Part shown: in pieces, positions 28,238 to 36,502 of the stretch | Position numbering within the stretch: position 1 is the stretch's first letter | Layout: the number at the start of each line of letters is the position of its first letter | Assembly (NCBI RefSeq): GCF_004310285.1 | Contig: NZ_SISF01000031.1 | Coordinates: 442,511 to 506,510, forward strand | Length of the DNA stretch: 64,000 nt | Source of the DNA: Agrobacterium cavarae | GTDB taxonomy: Bacteria; Pseudomonadota; Alphaproteobacteria; Rhizobiales; Rhizobiaceae | Direction of reading: 5' to 3' | Notes under the pieces: model-generated | The model's database searches: none | What the model was told of the DNA's origin: nothing | Seen by the model: the letters and a program-made list of their open reading frames with translations, nothing else | Made by a program: the position numbers and the translations under genes

Positions 28238-28936
28238 ATGAACCTGTTCGATACCATTCGTAACACCCTCGTTCCGATCCACAAGGAAGGCTACATTTTT
28301 GTCGCCGCCTTCTTCGTGGCATCGCTGGTGCTCGGCTGGATCGCCGAACCTCTTTTCTGGATCGGCATGGTTCTGACCGCCTGGTGCGCCTACTTCTTCC
28401 GCGATCCTGAGCGCGTCACGCCTCAGGATGACGAGCTGATCATTAGCCCGGCCGATGGTACTGTATCGGCGATCCAGACTGTGGTTCCACCACTGGAACT
28501 GGAACTCGGCAAAGAGCCGATGGTACGCGTTTCAGTGTTCATGAACGTGTTCAACTGCCACGTAAACCGCTCGCCGGTGCGTGGACGCATCGTCAATGTC
28601 GCCTATCGCCCGGGCCTCTTCCTCAATGCCGATCTCGACAAGGCATCCGAAGATAATGAGCGCAACGGTCTCGTGATCGAAACCGCACATGGCCGCGTCG
28701 GCGTCGTGCAGATTGCCGGTATGGTCGCGCGTCGCATCGTCTGCTGGGTCAAGCCGAACGAACCGGTCGATGCCGGCGAGCGCTTCGGTCTCATCCGCTT
28801 CGGTTCCCGCCTCGATATTTTCCTGCCGGAAGGTTTCTCTCCGCGGGTATCCGTCGGTCAGACGGCGATTGCCGGTGAAACCGTTCTCGCCGAATTCGGC
28901 TCTGCCAAGGGAGCCGTCATCAGCCGCCGCGGCTGA
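28238..28936 (+). CDS. psd: Phosphatidylserine decarboxylase proenzyme
   Basis: This enzyme converts phosphatidylserine to phosphatidylethanolamine at the inner membrane. It is 232 residues long, the short 'Psd-related, type 1' form. N-terminal membrane helices (residues about 17-50) are followed by the body with [18 protein letters not shown]. The autocleavage site is in [10 protein letters not shown]: cleavage before Ser190 would create the pyruvoyl alpha subunit of about 43 residues. The ribosome site GGAGAAGAAAG precedes the ATG. PssA follows 23 bases downstream. Confidence 0.96.
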   Translation: MNLFDTIRNTLVPIHKEGYIFVAAFFVASLVLGWIAEPLFWIGMVLTAWCAYFFRDPERVTPQDDELIISPADGTVSAIQTVVPPLELELGKEPMVRVSVFMNVFNCHVNRSPVRGRIVNVAYRPGLFLNADLDKASEDNERNGLVIETAHGRVGVVQIAGMVARRIVCWVKPNEPVDAGERFGLIRFGSRLDIFLPEGFSPRVSVGQTAIAGETVLAEFGSAKGAVISRRG

Positions 28937-28959
28937 TGACACATCAGGGAGAGCGTTCG

Positions 28960-29820
28960 ATGGACGAGCCAGCGCCGCAGCCAGGCATCAACGGTAAGCA
29001 CGAGGTCAGTCAGGATAGTGGACGAGGCCCGAGGCTTCGCGAAATTCCGCTTCGTCTCGTCATCCCAAACCTTGTCACCGTGCTGGCGATCTGCGCGGGC
29101 CTCAGCGGCGTTCGTCTTGCCTTTGAAGGCCGCTTCGAGCTTGCAGTTGCCATGGTGCTGCTCGCCGCCTTCCTCGACGGCATCGACGGACGCCTGGCGC
29201 GCATGATGAAGGCGACGTCCAAGTTCGGCGCGCAGATGGATTCGCTGGCCGACATTGTCAATTTCGGCGTTGCCCCTGCCCTCGTCGTCTACGCCTATCT
29301 CCTTGATCAGGCCCGCTCGCTTGGCTGGATTGCGGCCCTCATCTACGTGATTGCTGCCGGACTGCGCCTGGCGCGCTTCAATGTGATGATCGAGCGTGAG
29401 GTCAAGGCGCCCTGGCAAAACGAGTTCTTCGTCGGTGTCCCCGCACCCATGGGTGCGATGCTGGTGCTGCTTCCCGTCTATATCGGTTTTATCGGCGTTG
29501 AGCCGAGCAGGACATTCGCTCACATCGCTGCCGCCTACACGGTGTTGATCGGTTATCTGCTGATCAGCCGCCTCCCCGTCTGGTCGGGTAAATCGGAAAG
29601 CCGTATCCGCCGCGATCTCGTGCTTCCAGCGATTCTGATCGTGGTGCTCTATGTAGCGCTCTTGATGAGCTTCACCTGGGAAATCCTGATCCTCACCGTG
29701 CTCGCCTATCTGACCTTCCTGCCCTTCAGTGCTCGTATCTGGCACAAGCGCTATGGAACGTTGACGATCGAAGAGCATGACCATGGTGACAGCGGCGACG
29801 GTCTCGACCGCGGCATCTGA
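28960..29820 (+). CDS. pssA: CDP-diacylglycerol--serine O-phosphatidyltransferase
   Basis: PssA supplies phosphatidylserine for Psd, so the two genes form a complete phosphatidylethanolamine pathway. The CDP-alcohol phosphatidyltransferase motif is intact: DGIDGRLARMMKATSKFGAQ followed by MDSLAD (residues about 70-95 of the chosen start). About eight membrane helices are present; the length is 286. An ATG at 28936 overlapping the psd stop is also in frame. I prefer ATG 28960 because AGGGAGAG lies 6-7 bases upstream. A terminator follows. Confidence 0.95.
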   Translation: MDEPAPQPGINGKHEVSQDSGRGPRLREIPLRLVIPNLVTVLAICAGLSGVRLAFEGRFELAVAMVLLAAFLDGIDGRLARMMKATSKFGAQMDSLADIVNFGVAPALVVYAYLLDQARSLGWIAALIYVIAAGLRLARFNVMIEREVKAPWQNEFFVGVPAPMGAMLVLLPVYIGFIGVEPSRTFAHIAAAYTVLIGYLLISRLPVWSGKSESRIRRDLVLPAILIVVLYVALLMSFTWEILILTVLAYLTFLPFSARIWHKRYGTLTIEEHDHGDSGDGLDRGI

Positions 29821-29854
29821 TTTTTGACGAGACCGGATCATTCTTGCCGTGACA

Positions 29855-29882
29855 ACGGATGGTTTAACGTCCGTCTTTTTTC
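29855..29882 (+). terminator. Terminator of the psd-pssA operon
   Basis: ACGGATG (29855-29861) pairs with CGTCCGT (29868-29874), one G-U pair included, over a 6-base loop. CTTTTTTC follows, 35 bases past the pssA stop. Confidence 0.85.
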
Positions 29883-30024
29883 AGGCGATCCCGAACACGA
29901 AATGTCGCAGTCTGCAATTTTCAATTGATTGAATCCGCCTCGAATTCGTCACGATTGACCCCGAGAGAGCTTGTCAGAAAGGCCGACGAATCATGGGCCT
30001 AGCAAGCGATCTGCGGAGGGTGGA

Positions 30025-30159
30025 ATGACTGAAACGAAGAAAATCGAGATGCCGGCAAAGCCGGATTTGAAGGCGCATTATCAGCCGCTCGGCCTGAAGG
30101 CTGTGGCAGCTGCCGCCATGATGGTGGCGCGCAAACCCAAGCAGGCAAAGACTGCCTGA
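30025..30159 (+). CDS. Small uncharacterised protein (44 aa)
   Basis: A very strong ribosome site (GGAGGGTGGA) precedes the ATG at 30025. The product starts MTETKKIEMPAKPDLKAHY and ends in a basic stretch (VARKPKQAKTA); residues 24-33 (LKAVAAAAMM) are mildly hydrophobic. I do not recognise a family. The good ribosome site, rhizobial codon use and the following terminator support it as real. It is monocistronic, between pssA and the convergent SRAP gene. Confidence 0.65.
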   Translation: MTETKKIEMPAKPDLKAHYQPLGLKAVAAAAMMVARKPKQAKTA

Positions 30160-30206
30160 TCTCTTTCATATTTAGCAGGCAATGTGGGGCCTGCCGACTT
30201 TGCAAG

Positions 30207-30235
30207 TGGCGCTTTTGGGCGCCATTTTCATTTTT
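30207..30235 (+). terminator. Terminator after the 44-aa gene
   Basis: TGGCGC (30207-30212) and GCGCCA (30219-30224) enclose TTTTGG and are followed by TTTTCATTTTT. It sits between the small gene and the convergent SRAP gene. Confidence 0.8.
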
Positions 30236-30273
30236 GACGTCAGGGCGCGACCTGCAAGAAGCGTATCCGTTGT

Positions 30274-31029
30274 TTAAAACAACGACAGTTGCCCGCTCTT
30301 TTCCTTGACCGGAGCAAGAGGTGCTGCCCCCTCTACCGGTGCGATCAGATCAGGACCGACATTGGCGACCTTGTTCACTTTATCCGACACCGGGATCATT
30401 TCGAAAAAGTCCTCATCTGCTGCCCGCATCAGGCTCGAAACCTCGCGTGGCTCCTGCGTCTTGCAATCCAGCCAGCGGCTGAAATCCTCCGGCGCAATCA
30501 CCACCGGCATCCGGTCATGGACACGCGACATGGAGGTATTGGCTGCAGTGGTGAGGATCGCGCCCGTATCGACTTCCGATCCATCAGCAGAGGACCACGT
30601 TTCCATCAATCCGGCGAAGGCGACGATGCCGCCGCGCTTTGGTCTGATATAATAGGCCTGCGGCTTCCCGCCATCTTCTTTGGCCGGTCGCTTCCATTCG
30701 TAAAATCCGCTTGCCGGGATCAGGATGCGGCGGTGGCGCATGGCAGCGCGGAATGAGGCCTTGCCGATGGCTGTTTCGGAGCGGGCATTAATCAGAAGCG
30801 GGAAGGTCTTGGGGTCTTTCACCCAACCCGGCATAAAGCCCCAGCGCACGAGCATGGCCTGACGGTTGGGCAGATTGCTTCCCAACTCCTGCCGTTCACC
30901 TTCGACGATGATGAGGATCGGCTGCGTCGGTGCGATGTTGAAACGCGGTGGAAAATCCTCCAGCCCTATCAGATCGAGATAGTCGGCAATCTCTTCCGGC
31001 GTGGCCTTCAAAACGAAGCGACCGCACAT
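30274..31029 (-). CDS. SRAP-domain (YedK/HMCES-type) SOS-associated protein
   Basis: SRAP proteins form a DNA-protein crosslink with abasic sites in single-stranded DNA through Cys2. The catalytic elements are visible: the MCGRF start (Cys2 after Met removal), NARSETA (Asn/Arg), GFYEWKR (Glu) and SRVHDRMPVVI (His). The length of 251 is normal. The frame is open further upstream, but Cys2 chemistry fixes the start at ATG 31029. The ATG lies 4 bases after the YnfA stop, so the two genes are probably coupled. No LexA box was identified nearby. Confidence 0.93.
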   Translation of the reverse strand: MCGRFVLKATPEEIADYLDLIGLEDFPPRFNIAPTQPILIIVEGERQELGSNLPNRQAMLVRWGFMPGWVKDPKTFPLLINARSETAIGKASFRAAMRHRRILIPASGFYEWKRPAKEDGGKPQAYYIRPKRGGIVAFAGLMETWSSADGSEVDTGAILTTAANTSMSRVHDRMPVVIAPEDFSRWLDCKTQEPREVSSLMRAADEDFFEMIPVSDKVNKVANVGPDLIAPVEGAAPLAPVKEKSGQLSLF

Positions 31030-31033
31030 AAGC

Positions 31034-31357
31034 CTATCCTCTCGGCGCAAACAGAATAAGCGAGGCGCCCGCCAGGCAAACCACGCCGCCCGCCAGGTCC
31101 CAACGATCCGGCGCATGACGTTCCACGATCCAAAGCCATAGCAAGGACGCCACGATATAAATCCCGCCATAGGCAGCATAGGCCCTGCCGGCGGCATCGG
31201 TCGGCACAAGTGTCAAAAGCCAGGCGAAAGCCGCAAGCGACACCATCCCAGGTATCAACCACGCCACCGATTTGCCCATGCGCAGCCACGCCCAAAAGGC
31301 AAAACAGCCGGCAATTTCAGCAAGCGCTGCCATTACGTAGACGAGAGTGAGTTTCAT
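31034..31357 (-). CDS. YnfA/UPF0060-family membrane protein
   Basis: This 107-residue protein has four membrane helices ([21 protein letters not shown], then [18 protein letters not shown], then [18 protein letters not shown], then [16 protein letters not shown]) and matches YnfA/UPF0060, small relatives of SMR-type transporters. I start at ATG 31357 behind AGGAAACAGGC. It precedes and probably is co-transcribed with the SRAP gene. Confidence 0.92.
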   Translation of the reverse strand: MKLTLVYVMAALAEIAGCFAFWAWLRMGKSVAWLIPGMVSLAAFAWLLTLVPTDAAGRAYAAYGGIYIVASLLWLWIVERHAPDRWDLAGGVVCLAGASLILFAPRG

Positions 31358-31505
31358 GCCTGTTTCCTGCACCTGCTTCCGGCAGCATCACGGTGGACTG
31401 TTCGAATCCGTCGGCGCATCATAGCGAAAACCACGACCTTCGTGCATTCTCCTTAGGCCTACCGAGCATCCAGCCACAGTTTCCTTCACCTCAAGGAGAG
31501 GTTAC

Positions 31506-32186
31506 ATGACCCTGAAGCTCTACATGCATCCCCTCTCGTCCTTCTGTCACAAGGTGCTTGTGGCGCTTTATGAAAACGGCACATCTTTTGAGTCGGTTAT
31601 CGTCGATTTCTCCAATTCTGATTCAAGAGCGGCGTTCTTCGAGAAATCGCCGATGGGGAAGATGCCCGTGTTGCAGGATGTGGAATCCAACGTAATCCTG
31701 CCGGAAAGCAGCATCATCATCGAGTACATCAACATCCATCATCCGGTTCATTGCGGCCTCCTGCCGCAAGATGCGGGCGAACAGCTCCAAGTGCGGCTCT
31801 GGGACCGGTTTTTCGACCTCTACATCCACCAGCCTATGCAACGTATTGTTGGGGAACGTCTGCGTCCCGAAGGTTCTCTTGACCCGCATGGCGTGTCAGA
31901 GGCGCATGCGACCATCGACAAGGCCTACGGCGTTCTCGAGCAACACCTTGCAGACCGTCAATGGGTTGCAAGCCCAACGTTTTCGATGGCGGATTGCGCG
32001 GCCGTTCCGGCGCTCTTTTATGGGTCGATCGTTCATCCGTTCAATGATGACCTTAGAAACACCCGCGACTACTTCGAGCGGCTGGTTTCACGGCACTCCG
32101 TCAAGCGGGTCATTGATGAGGCGCGCCCGTATTTTCAGTATTTTCCCTACAGGGAGACGATGCCGCCACGTTTCCTGCAAGGTTGA
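31506..32186 (+). CDS. Glutathione S-transferase family protein
   Basis: This 226-residue GST fold has an N-terminal thioredoxin-like domain (KLYMHPLSSFCHKVLVALYENG, residues 3-24, with Ser11/Cys14 as candidate catalytic residues), the glutathione-binding region with VILPESSIIIEYI (residues about 62-74), and an all-helical C-terminal domain (ending PYFQYFP). The substrate is unknown. The strong ribosome site AAGGAGAG precedes the ATG. The Nudix gene follows 36 bases downstream in the same direction. Confidence 0.92.
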   Translation: MTLKLYMHPLSSFCHKVLVALYENGTSFESVIVDFSNSDSRAAFFEKSPMGKMPVLQDVESNVILPESSIIIEYINIHHPVHCGLLPQDAGEQLQVRLWDRFFDLYIHQPMQRIVGERLRPEGSLDPHGVSEAHATIDKAYGVLEQHLADRQWVASPTFSMADCAAVPALFYGSIVHPFNDDLRNTRDYFERLVSRHSVKRVIDEARPYFQYFPYRETMPPRFLQG

Positions 32187-32222
32187 CTGCATAATAAGGA
32201 GCAGATTCTTGAAGGAAACCGC

Positions 32223-32645
32223 ATGCTTCTTCCCCAGCCCGCATCTTCCGCCATCATCAAGCGTGGCGACCGATTGTTGCTGGTGCGTCGTATCAACCCG
32301 CCATCGCAGGATATGTTCGCCTTCCCGGGCGGCCGCGGCGAGCCTGGCGAGACGCCGGCGGATACTGCTCTTCGCGAGTTGCAGGAGGAGACCGGGATCG
32401 TCGCCCGTCATCCACAGCTTTTCGCCACCTATGATCTGCCGTCGCGCGACAGCGCGGGGCAACTGACCAGCCACTTCCTGCTGTCGGTATTCCTGGTGGA
32501 AGCGGATGAGCAGGCCGCGGCCCTTGCTGCGGACGATGCGGCCGATGCCGGGTGGTTTACGCTTGAGGAAATACGCCGCCTTCCCGCACCCGAAAGTGTC
32601 GTCGAATGCGCAGAGCGCCTTTTAGGCCAGTTGCATGAACAGTAG
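32223..32645 (+). CDS. Nudix hydrolase
   Basis: This 140-residue protein carries a complete Nudix box, GX5EX7REUXEEXGU, in GGRGEPGETPADTALRELQ followed by EETGIV (residues about 39-63). It should cleave nucleoside-diphosphate-linked substrates, but the substrate is unknown. The start of a longer version of the next gene would overlap its last codons. Confidence 0.93.
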   Translation: MLLPQPASSAIIKRGDRLLLVRRINPPSQDMFAFPGGRGEPGETPADTALRELQEETGIVARHPQLFATYDLPSRDSAGQLTSHFLLSVFLVEADEQAAALAADDAADAGWFTLEEIRRLPAPESVVECAERLLGQLHEQ

Positions 32646-32703
32646 AATCACAGCTATCTGGGCGAGGTGTGTCACGAGTCGATGTTGGGTTGCGCGTAAA
32701 GTC

Positions 32704-33129
32704 ATGGGTCGACGGATTTGTTTTTTGTCAGCACTGTTGGTGAGCGTGGCCATGCCCGTTTCCTCCTATGCTGCCAGCCAAAAACCACCGCAGCCTCCTG
32801 CACCGCCACCTCAGGAAAGCAAGCCAGCCCCCTATGACGACAAGCTGGCGCGACTGTCGGAAATTCTGGGTGCGGTGCAATATCTGCGCACGCTCTGCCC
32901 CTCCACGGGACCGCAGGAATGGCGCAAGGCGATGGGCGATATTCTGGCGGCGGATACGGCAAACGAACCGCAGCGCAAGCAGCGAATGACCGCCGCATTC
33001 AACCGCGGATATCGCACCTTTGCCGCCGTCCATACCAGTTGCACACCTGCCGCACTCTCGGCAGAAGAGAAATACCGTAACGAAGGCGCAACACTCGCAC
33101 AAGAAATCACGTCCCGGTTCGGAAATTAG
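32704..33129 (+). CDS. TIGR02301-family exported protein
   Basis: The product begins with a signal peptide (MGRRICFLSALLVSVAMPVSSYA, cleavage near residue 23), then a Pro/Gln-rich stretch and a helical domain with two conserved Cys (AVQYLRTLCPSTGPQEWRKAMGD, then FAAVHTSCTPAA) that may form a disulphide. It matches the alphaproteobacterial TIGR02301 family of unknown function. The frame opens at ATG 32635, but those 23 codons use codons atypical for this genome (AGA, ACA, TGT, CGA), so I start at 32704. It is 141 residues long. Confidence 0.8.
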   Translation: MGRRICFLSALLVSVAMPVSSYAASQKPPQPPAPPPQESKPAPYDDKLARLSEILGAVQYLRTLCPSTGPQEWRKAMGDILAADTANEPQRKQRMTAAFNRGYRTFAAVHTSCTPAALSAEEKYRNEGATLAQEITSRFGN

Positions 33130-33234
33130 AGGATTGTTAACCTCTTTTCGCCGTGGGGCGTGCCGTTTTGATAAAAGACTGTTAGAGTTGTTAACAGGGT
33201 GGTAACGACTTGAACGCCCTGTCGAGGATGAAAT

Positions 33235-33492
33235 ATGCAAACGAGCCGTAACGAAATCCACGATATGATCGCGCATGAAAAGATGCAGGTCGCTCTGGAA
33301 CATCAAAACGAAGCCTGGGCCGATGGTATGGCCGATGGCATCGAGCCGGAGATCATCGCAGATGCCGCTATTGCCTTGGCCATGCGCGAAACCATTCGCA
33401 TGCATGGCGAAGCCGGCGCAGAGGCCATGCTCGAATCACTACGCCAGCGCATGCTCGCCGGCGAATTTTCCCCGCAGCGGATCATCCAGTAA
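33235..33492 (+). CDS. Conserved small protein (85 aa) of unknown function
   Basis: This acidic, alpha-helical 85-residue protein (MQTSRNEIHDMIAHEKMQ, ending LAGEFSPQRIIQ) has no recognisable motif. Codon use is typical for this chromosome, and the ribosome site GAGGATGAAAT precedes the ATG. The next gene starts 14 bases after its stop, so they may be co-transcribed. I recall similar short proteins in rhizobia but cannot name a family. Confidence 0.7.
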   Translation: MQTSRNEIHDMIAHEKMQVALEHQNEAWADGMADGIEPEIIADAAIALAMRETIRMHGEAGAEAMLESLRQRMLAGEFSPQRIIQ

Positions 33493-33506
33493 GCGGGAGT
33501 TTATCG

Positions 33507-34256
33507 ATGCTGTTTTTCCGTCATGACACCGCGCGGTCTTCCGCCGCGTTTGCTGCTGTTTTTTCTGCCGTGGTTTCCGCCACAGCCCTGCCGCACTCGG
33601 CCTTTGCTCTCTCTGAGTTGAAGCCCGGCCCAGGCGGCCAGACCGAACAGGCCCAGGCATCCGACGCGCCCAAGGCGTCGGAACCGGCGCAGGTCGATGA
33701 GGGCCCCGATGGCATTCCGATGCCGGATCCGTTGGTGAACCGCCAGGGCGGACAACAGCAGGCCGCACCAGAGCAAAACGATGCGCCGCAAATTTCCGCA
33801 CAGATCGAGCATGATATCAGCAAGGCGCCAGAGCCGGTGCGTCGTCTGCGTCAGTTGATTATTGACGCGGCTTCCACCGGTGACATCGAAAAGCTGCGAC
33901 CGCTGATCAATGCCGGTCCGAACCAGACACGCGTTGACGGCGAAGGAAACGATCCTATTGCTGCGCTGAAGAGCTTCTCCGGTGATCCGGAAGGGCTGGA
34001 AGTGCTGGCGATCATCCTCGACCTGCTCTCTACCGGCTACGCCCGTGTGGATGCCGGCACGCCGGATGAGATGTATGTCTTCCCCTACTTCGCTGGCAAG
34101 TCGCTCACCACGCTGACCAAGCCGGAAAAGGTGGACCTGCTGCGCATCATCACCGCCGGGGATCTGGCCGACATGCAGGAATACGGCAATTACAGCTTCT
34201 ATCGCATCGGCATTTCACCCGACGGGCAATGGAAGTTTTTCGGCGCCGGCGACTGA
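33507..34256 (+). CDS. Exported protein of unknown function (249 aa)
   Basis: An N-terminal signal peptide (residues 1-34, cleavage after HSAFA) is followed by an acidic, Gln/Pro-rich linker (about 40-105) and a C-terminal globular domain (LRQLIIDAASTGDIEKLRPL through YSFYRIGISPDGQWKFFGAGD). The segment with TGDIEKLRPLINAG looks ankyrin-like but is not a full repeat. No function can be assigned. It ends at a 10-bp hairpin and may be in an operon with the 85-aa gene. Confidence 0.78.
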   Translation: MLFFRHDTARSSAAFAAVFSAVVSATALPHSAFALSELKPGPGGQTEQAQASDAPKASEPAQVDEGPDGIPMPDPLVNRQGGQQQAAPEQNDAPQISAQIEHDISKAPEPVRRLRQLIIDAASTGDIEKLRPLINAGPNQTRVDGEGNDPIAALKSFSGDPEGLEVLAIILDLLSTGYARVDAGTPDEMYVFPYFAGKSLTTLTKPEKVDLLRIITAGDLADMQEYGNYSFYRIGISPDGQWKFFGAGD

Positions 34257-34312
34257 TCGGGCGTCCAACCGGACTCAGGTGCTTGCCCTTGCGCAGCAAA
34301 AATCCTAACTCT

Positions 34313-34365
34313 AGAGCGTCCCCTTTTCGTGCTTTCGGGTCAACAAGGGACGCTCTCAGTTTTTG
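34313..34365 (+). terminator. Terminator-like hairpin after the 249-aa gene
   Basis: AGAGCGTCCC (34313-34322) and GGGACGCTCT (34347-34356) form a perfect 10-bp stem with a 24-base loop, followed by CAGTTTTTG. The AGAGCGTCC arm also matches one module of the mosaic repeats seen at 50619 and 61808. Confidence 0.65.
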
Positions 34366-34446
34366 AAGCCACGCAGCGTGCTTTTGCGAAGATCGGTCCC
34401 GATTTCAAGCCGATGCTGTGGGTGAACCCAGCCGAACGGTAGTGCC

Positions 34447-35295
34447 ATGTCCTCCGCCTTTTTAGCCACCCGTCGTTTTATCCGCATCGGCGGCGAAGCC
34501 GCGTCCGACTTCCTGCAAAATCTCATCACGACAGATCTGGAATTGCTTGGACCGACAGAAGCGCGCGCAGGCGCCCTGTTGACCCCACAGGGGAAGATCC
34601 TGTTCGACTTTCTGGTTTCGCGCGACGGGACGGATTATCGCCTGGAAACGAGTGCGGACCAACAGGAAGCACTGCTGCGCCGTCTCACCATGTACAAGCT
34701 GCGCGCTGCCGTCGATCTCAAAGGCGAAGACATCGAAGGTGTCAGTGTCTACTGGGACGAAGAGGCACCGAAGCACGGTGTCACCGACGGTCGCTTTGCC
34801 AAGGCTGGCGTAACGCTCTATCGCGTGCCTGGACAATCCGCCGATGGCGACGTTTCTGGTTATGATGCCCTGCGCATCGCCAACGGAATTGCCGAGTCAG
34901 GGTGCGACTACGCGCTTCAGGATGCCTTTCCGCATGATGTGCTGATGGATGTGAATGACGGTGTGTCCTTCAGAAAAGGCTGCTTTGTCGGACAGGAAGT
35001 CGTCTCGCGCATGAAACATCGCGGCACGGCGCGCCGTCGCGTCGTGCTTGTCTCTGCGGCGAGCGCCCTTCCGCCTTCCGGCACCGAGATCATGGCAGGC
35101 GGCAAACCGATGGGGGCCCTCGGCACCGTCATCGGCAACCAGGGCCTTGCCATCATCCGTATCGACCGGGCTGCGGACGTTATGGCATCAGGCAGTGTGA
35201 TGGCCGCTGGAGACACGACCGTCACCGTCGCTTTGCCGGCCTGGACCGGCCTGAGCTTTCCTTCCGTCGATCCGCTTGTCGGCGCCGAGGATTAA
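34447..35295 (+). CDS. ygfZ: YgfZ/GcvT-domain iron-sulfur cluster protein
   Basis: This 282-residue folate-binding protein is related to GcvT. The diagnostic YgfZ motif KGCFVGQEVVSRMKHRG is present near residue 178; its Cys is the conserved functional residue. YgfZ helps assembly or repair of certain Fe-S enzymes in a folate-dependent way. The HD-domain gene follows 3 bases after the stop, giving an apparent three-gene unit with the tyrosine phosphatase. Confidence 0.93.
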   Translation: MSSAFLATRRFIRIGGEAASDFLQNLITTDLELLGPTEARAGALLTPQGKILFDFLVSRDGTDYRLETSADQQEALLRRLTMYKLRAAVDLKGEDIEGVSVYWDEEAPKHGVTDGRFAKAGVTLYRVPGQSADGDVSGYDALRIANGIAESGCDYALQDAFPHDVLMDVNDGVSFRKGCFVGQEVVSRMKHRGTARRRVVLVSAASALPPSGTEIMAGGKPMGALGTVIGNQGLAIIRIDRAADVMASGSVMAAGDTTVTVALPAWTGLSFPSVDPLVGAED

Positions 35296-35298
35296 GCG

Positions 35299-35910
35299 GT
35301 GGCACCTTCCAAGGCTCCGCGTGCATGGCAACGCATGCTGTCCGGCAGGCGTCTCGACCTTCTCGATCCCTCTCCTCTCGATGTCGAACTTGCCGATATC
35401 GCTCATGGTCTGGCGCGCGTGGCGCGTTGGAACGGTCAGACGCGTGGCGACCATGCATTCTCCGTGGCGCAGCATAGCCTCATCGTCGAAGCGATTTTCT
35501 ATCATCTGAACGCCTCCGCTTCGCCGGACGACATCCTGATGGCGCTGCTGCACGATGCGCCGGAATATGTGATCGGCGACATGATCTCTCCTTTCAAATC
35601 CGTCGTCGGCGGCGGCTACAAGAGTGTGGAAGCCCGGCTGGAAGCCGCCATCCACCTGCGCTTTTCGCTGCCGCCTCACCCCACACGAGAGCTGAAAGAC
35701 CGCATCAAGAAGGCGGATACGGTCGCGGCCTTCTTCGAGGCGACGGAGCTTGCGGGCTTTTCGCTCGCGGAAGCCCAGAAATTCTTCGGCCTGCCGCGCG
35801 GCATCAGCCGTGACATGATCGCTATCGATCCAGTTCCGGCACTTGAGGCGCAACGCCGTTTCATCGAACGCTTCGAGGCCATCGAAGCACTGCGTAAGGC
35901 TTCACCATGA
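35299..35910 (+). CDS. HD-domain (YfbR-like) phosphohydrolase
   Basis: This 203-residue HD-domain protein has the metal ligands in GDHAFSVAQHSLIVE (residue about 50), LLHDAPEYVIGD (residue about 90) and a later Asp (RIKKADTVAAFFE). It resembles YfbR-type 5'-deoxynucleotidases, but substrate assignment is tentative. The start is GTG at 35299, 3 bases after the ygfZ stop. Its stop overlaps the phosphatase start by 4 bases. Confidence 0.9.
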   Translation: MAPSKAPRAWQRMLSGRRLDLLDPSPLDVELADIAHGLARVARWNGQTRGDHAFSVAQHSLIVEAIFYHLNASASPDDILMALLHDAPEYVIGDMISPFKSVVGGGYKSVEARLEAAIHLRFSLPPHPTRELKDRIKKADTVAAFFEATELAGFSLAEAQKFFGLPRGISRDMIAIDPVPALEAQRRFIERFEAIEALRKASP

Positions 35911-36437
35911 CTGCAATCGTCGTCTCGCCTCTGTCCCGCATCGGAGAAATGGCCGTTCGCCACAAGGCGCGTGAAATGATCACTCTGATTGCGAAGGAGC
36001 AGGCCTTTCATCGCCCAGCCGTGATAGCTGCCGAGCGGCATCTGACGCTGGAGATGAACGACATCGCCTTCAAGGGGAACGATACGCTGATCGCGCCGGA
36101 TGACGCCCATGTTCTGCGGCTGATCGAATTTGCCCGGGAATGGGATCAGTCAGTACCGCTTCTGATCCATTGCTGGATGGGCGTGTCCCGCTCGCCTGCA
36201 GCGGCCGTTGTTGCCGCACTTGCGCTCTATCCGGATCAGGATGAAACGGCGCTGGCACGGCGGCTTCGAACCGTGTCGCCTTATGCCACGCCCAATGCCC
36301 GCATCATCGAAATCGGCGACAGGCTGCTTGACCGAAAAGGTCGATTGGTGAGCGCAATCAAGGCGATCGGCCGTGGTGCCGATACCGATGGGAACGTCCC
36401 ATTCGTCCTGCCGCTGACCGACATGGACCCGATTTAA
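35907..36437 (+). CDS. Tyrosine phosphatase-family protein
   Basis: This 176-residue protein carries the cysteine phosphatase loop CX5R in IHCWMGVSRSPAAAV (residue about 90), with a candidate general-acid region just before it (FAREWDQSV). It matches the short tyrosine/dual-specificity phosphatase-like proteins of Alphaproteobacteria. The 4-base overlap with the upstream HD gene implies coupled translation. Its substrate is unknown. Confidence 0.88.
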   Translation: MTAIVVSPLSRIGEMAVRHKAREMITLIAKEQAFHRPAVIAAERHLTLEMNDIAFKGNDTLIAPDDAHVLRLIEFAREWDQSVPLLIHCWMGVSRSPAAAVVAALALYPDQDETALARRLRTVSPYATPNARIIEIGDRLLDRKGRLVSAIKAIGRGADTDGNVPFVLPLTDMDPI

Positions 36438-36502
36438 CGGGAACCCGAGCCGGGACCCATCGTTACCAATCCTGAAACCGCAAGATCATCAAGGGACGAT
36501 CC

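Noticed and set aside
32635..32703. 23-codon upstream extension of the TIGR02301 protein
   Set aside because: Rare codons and no fit to a signal peptide n-region; the signal peptide begins at 32704.
33840..33935. Ankyrin repeat in the exported 249-residue protein
   Set aside because: Only one weak segment (TGDIEKLRPLINAG) resembles an ankyrin repeat; there is no second repeat.
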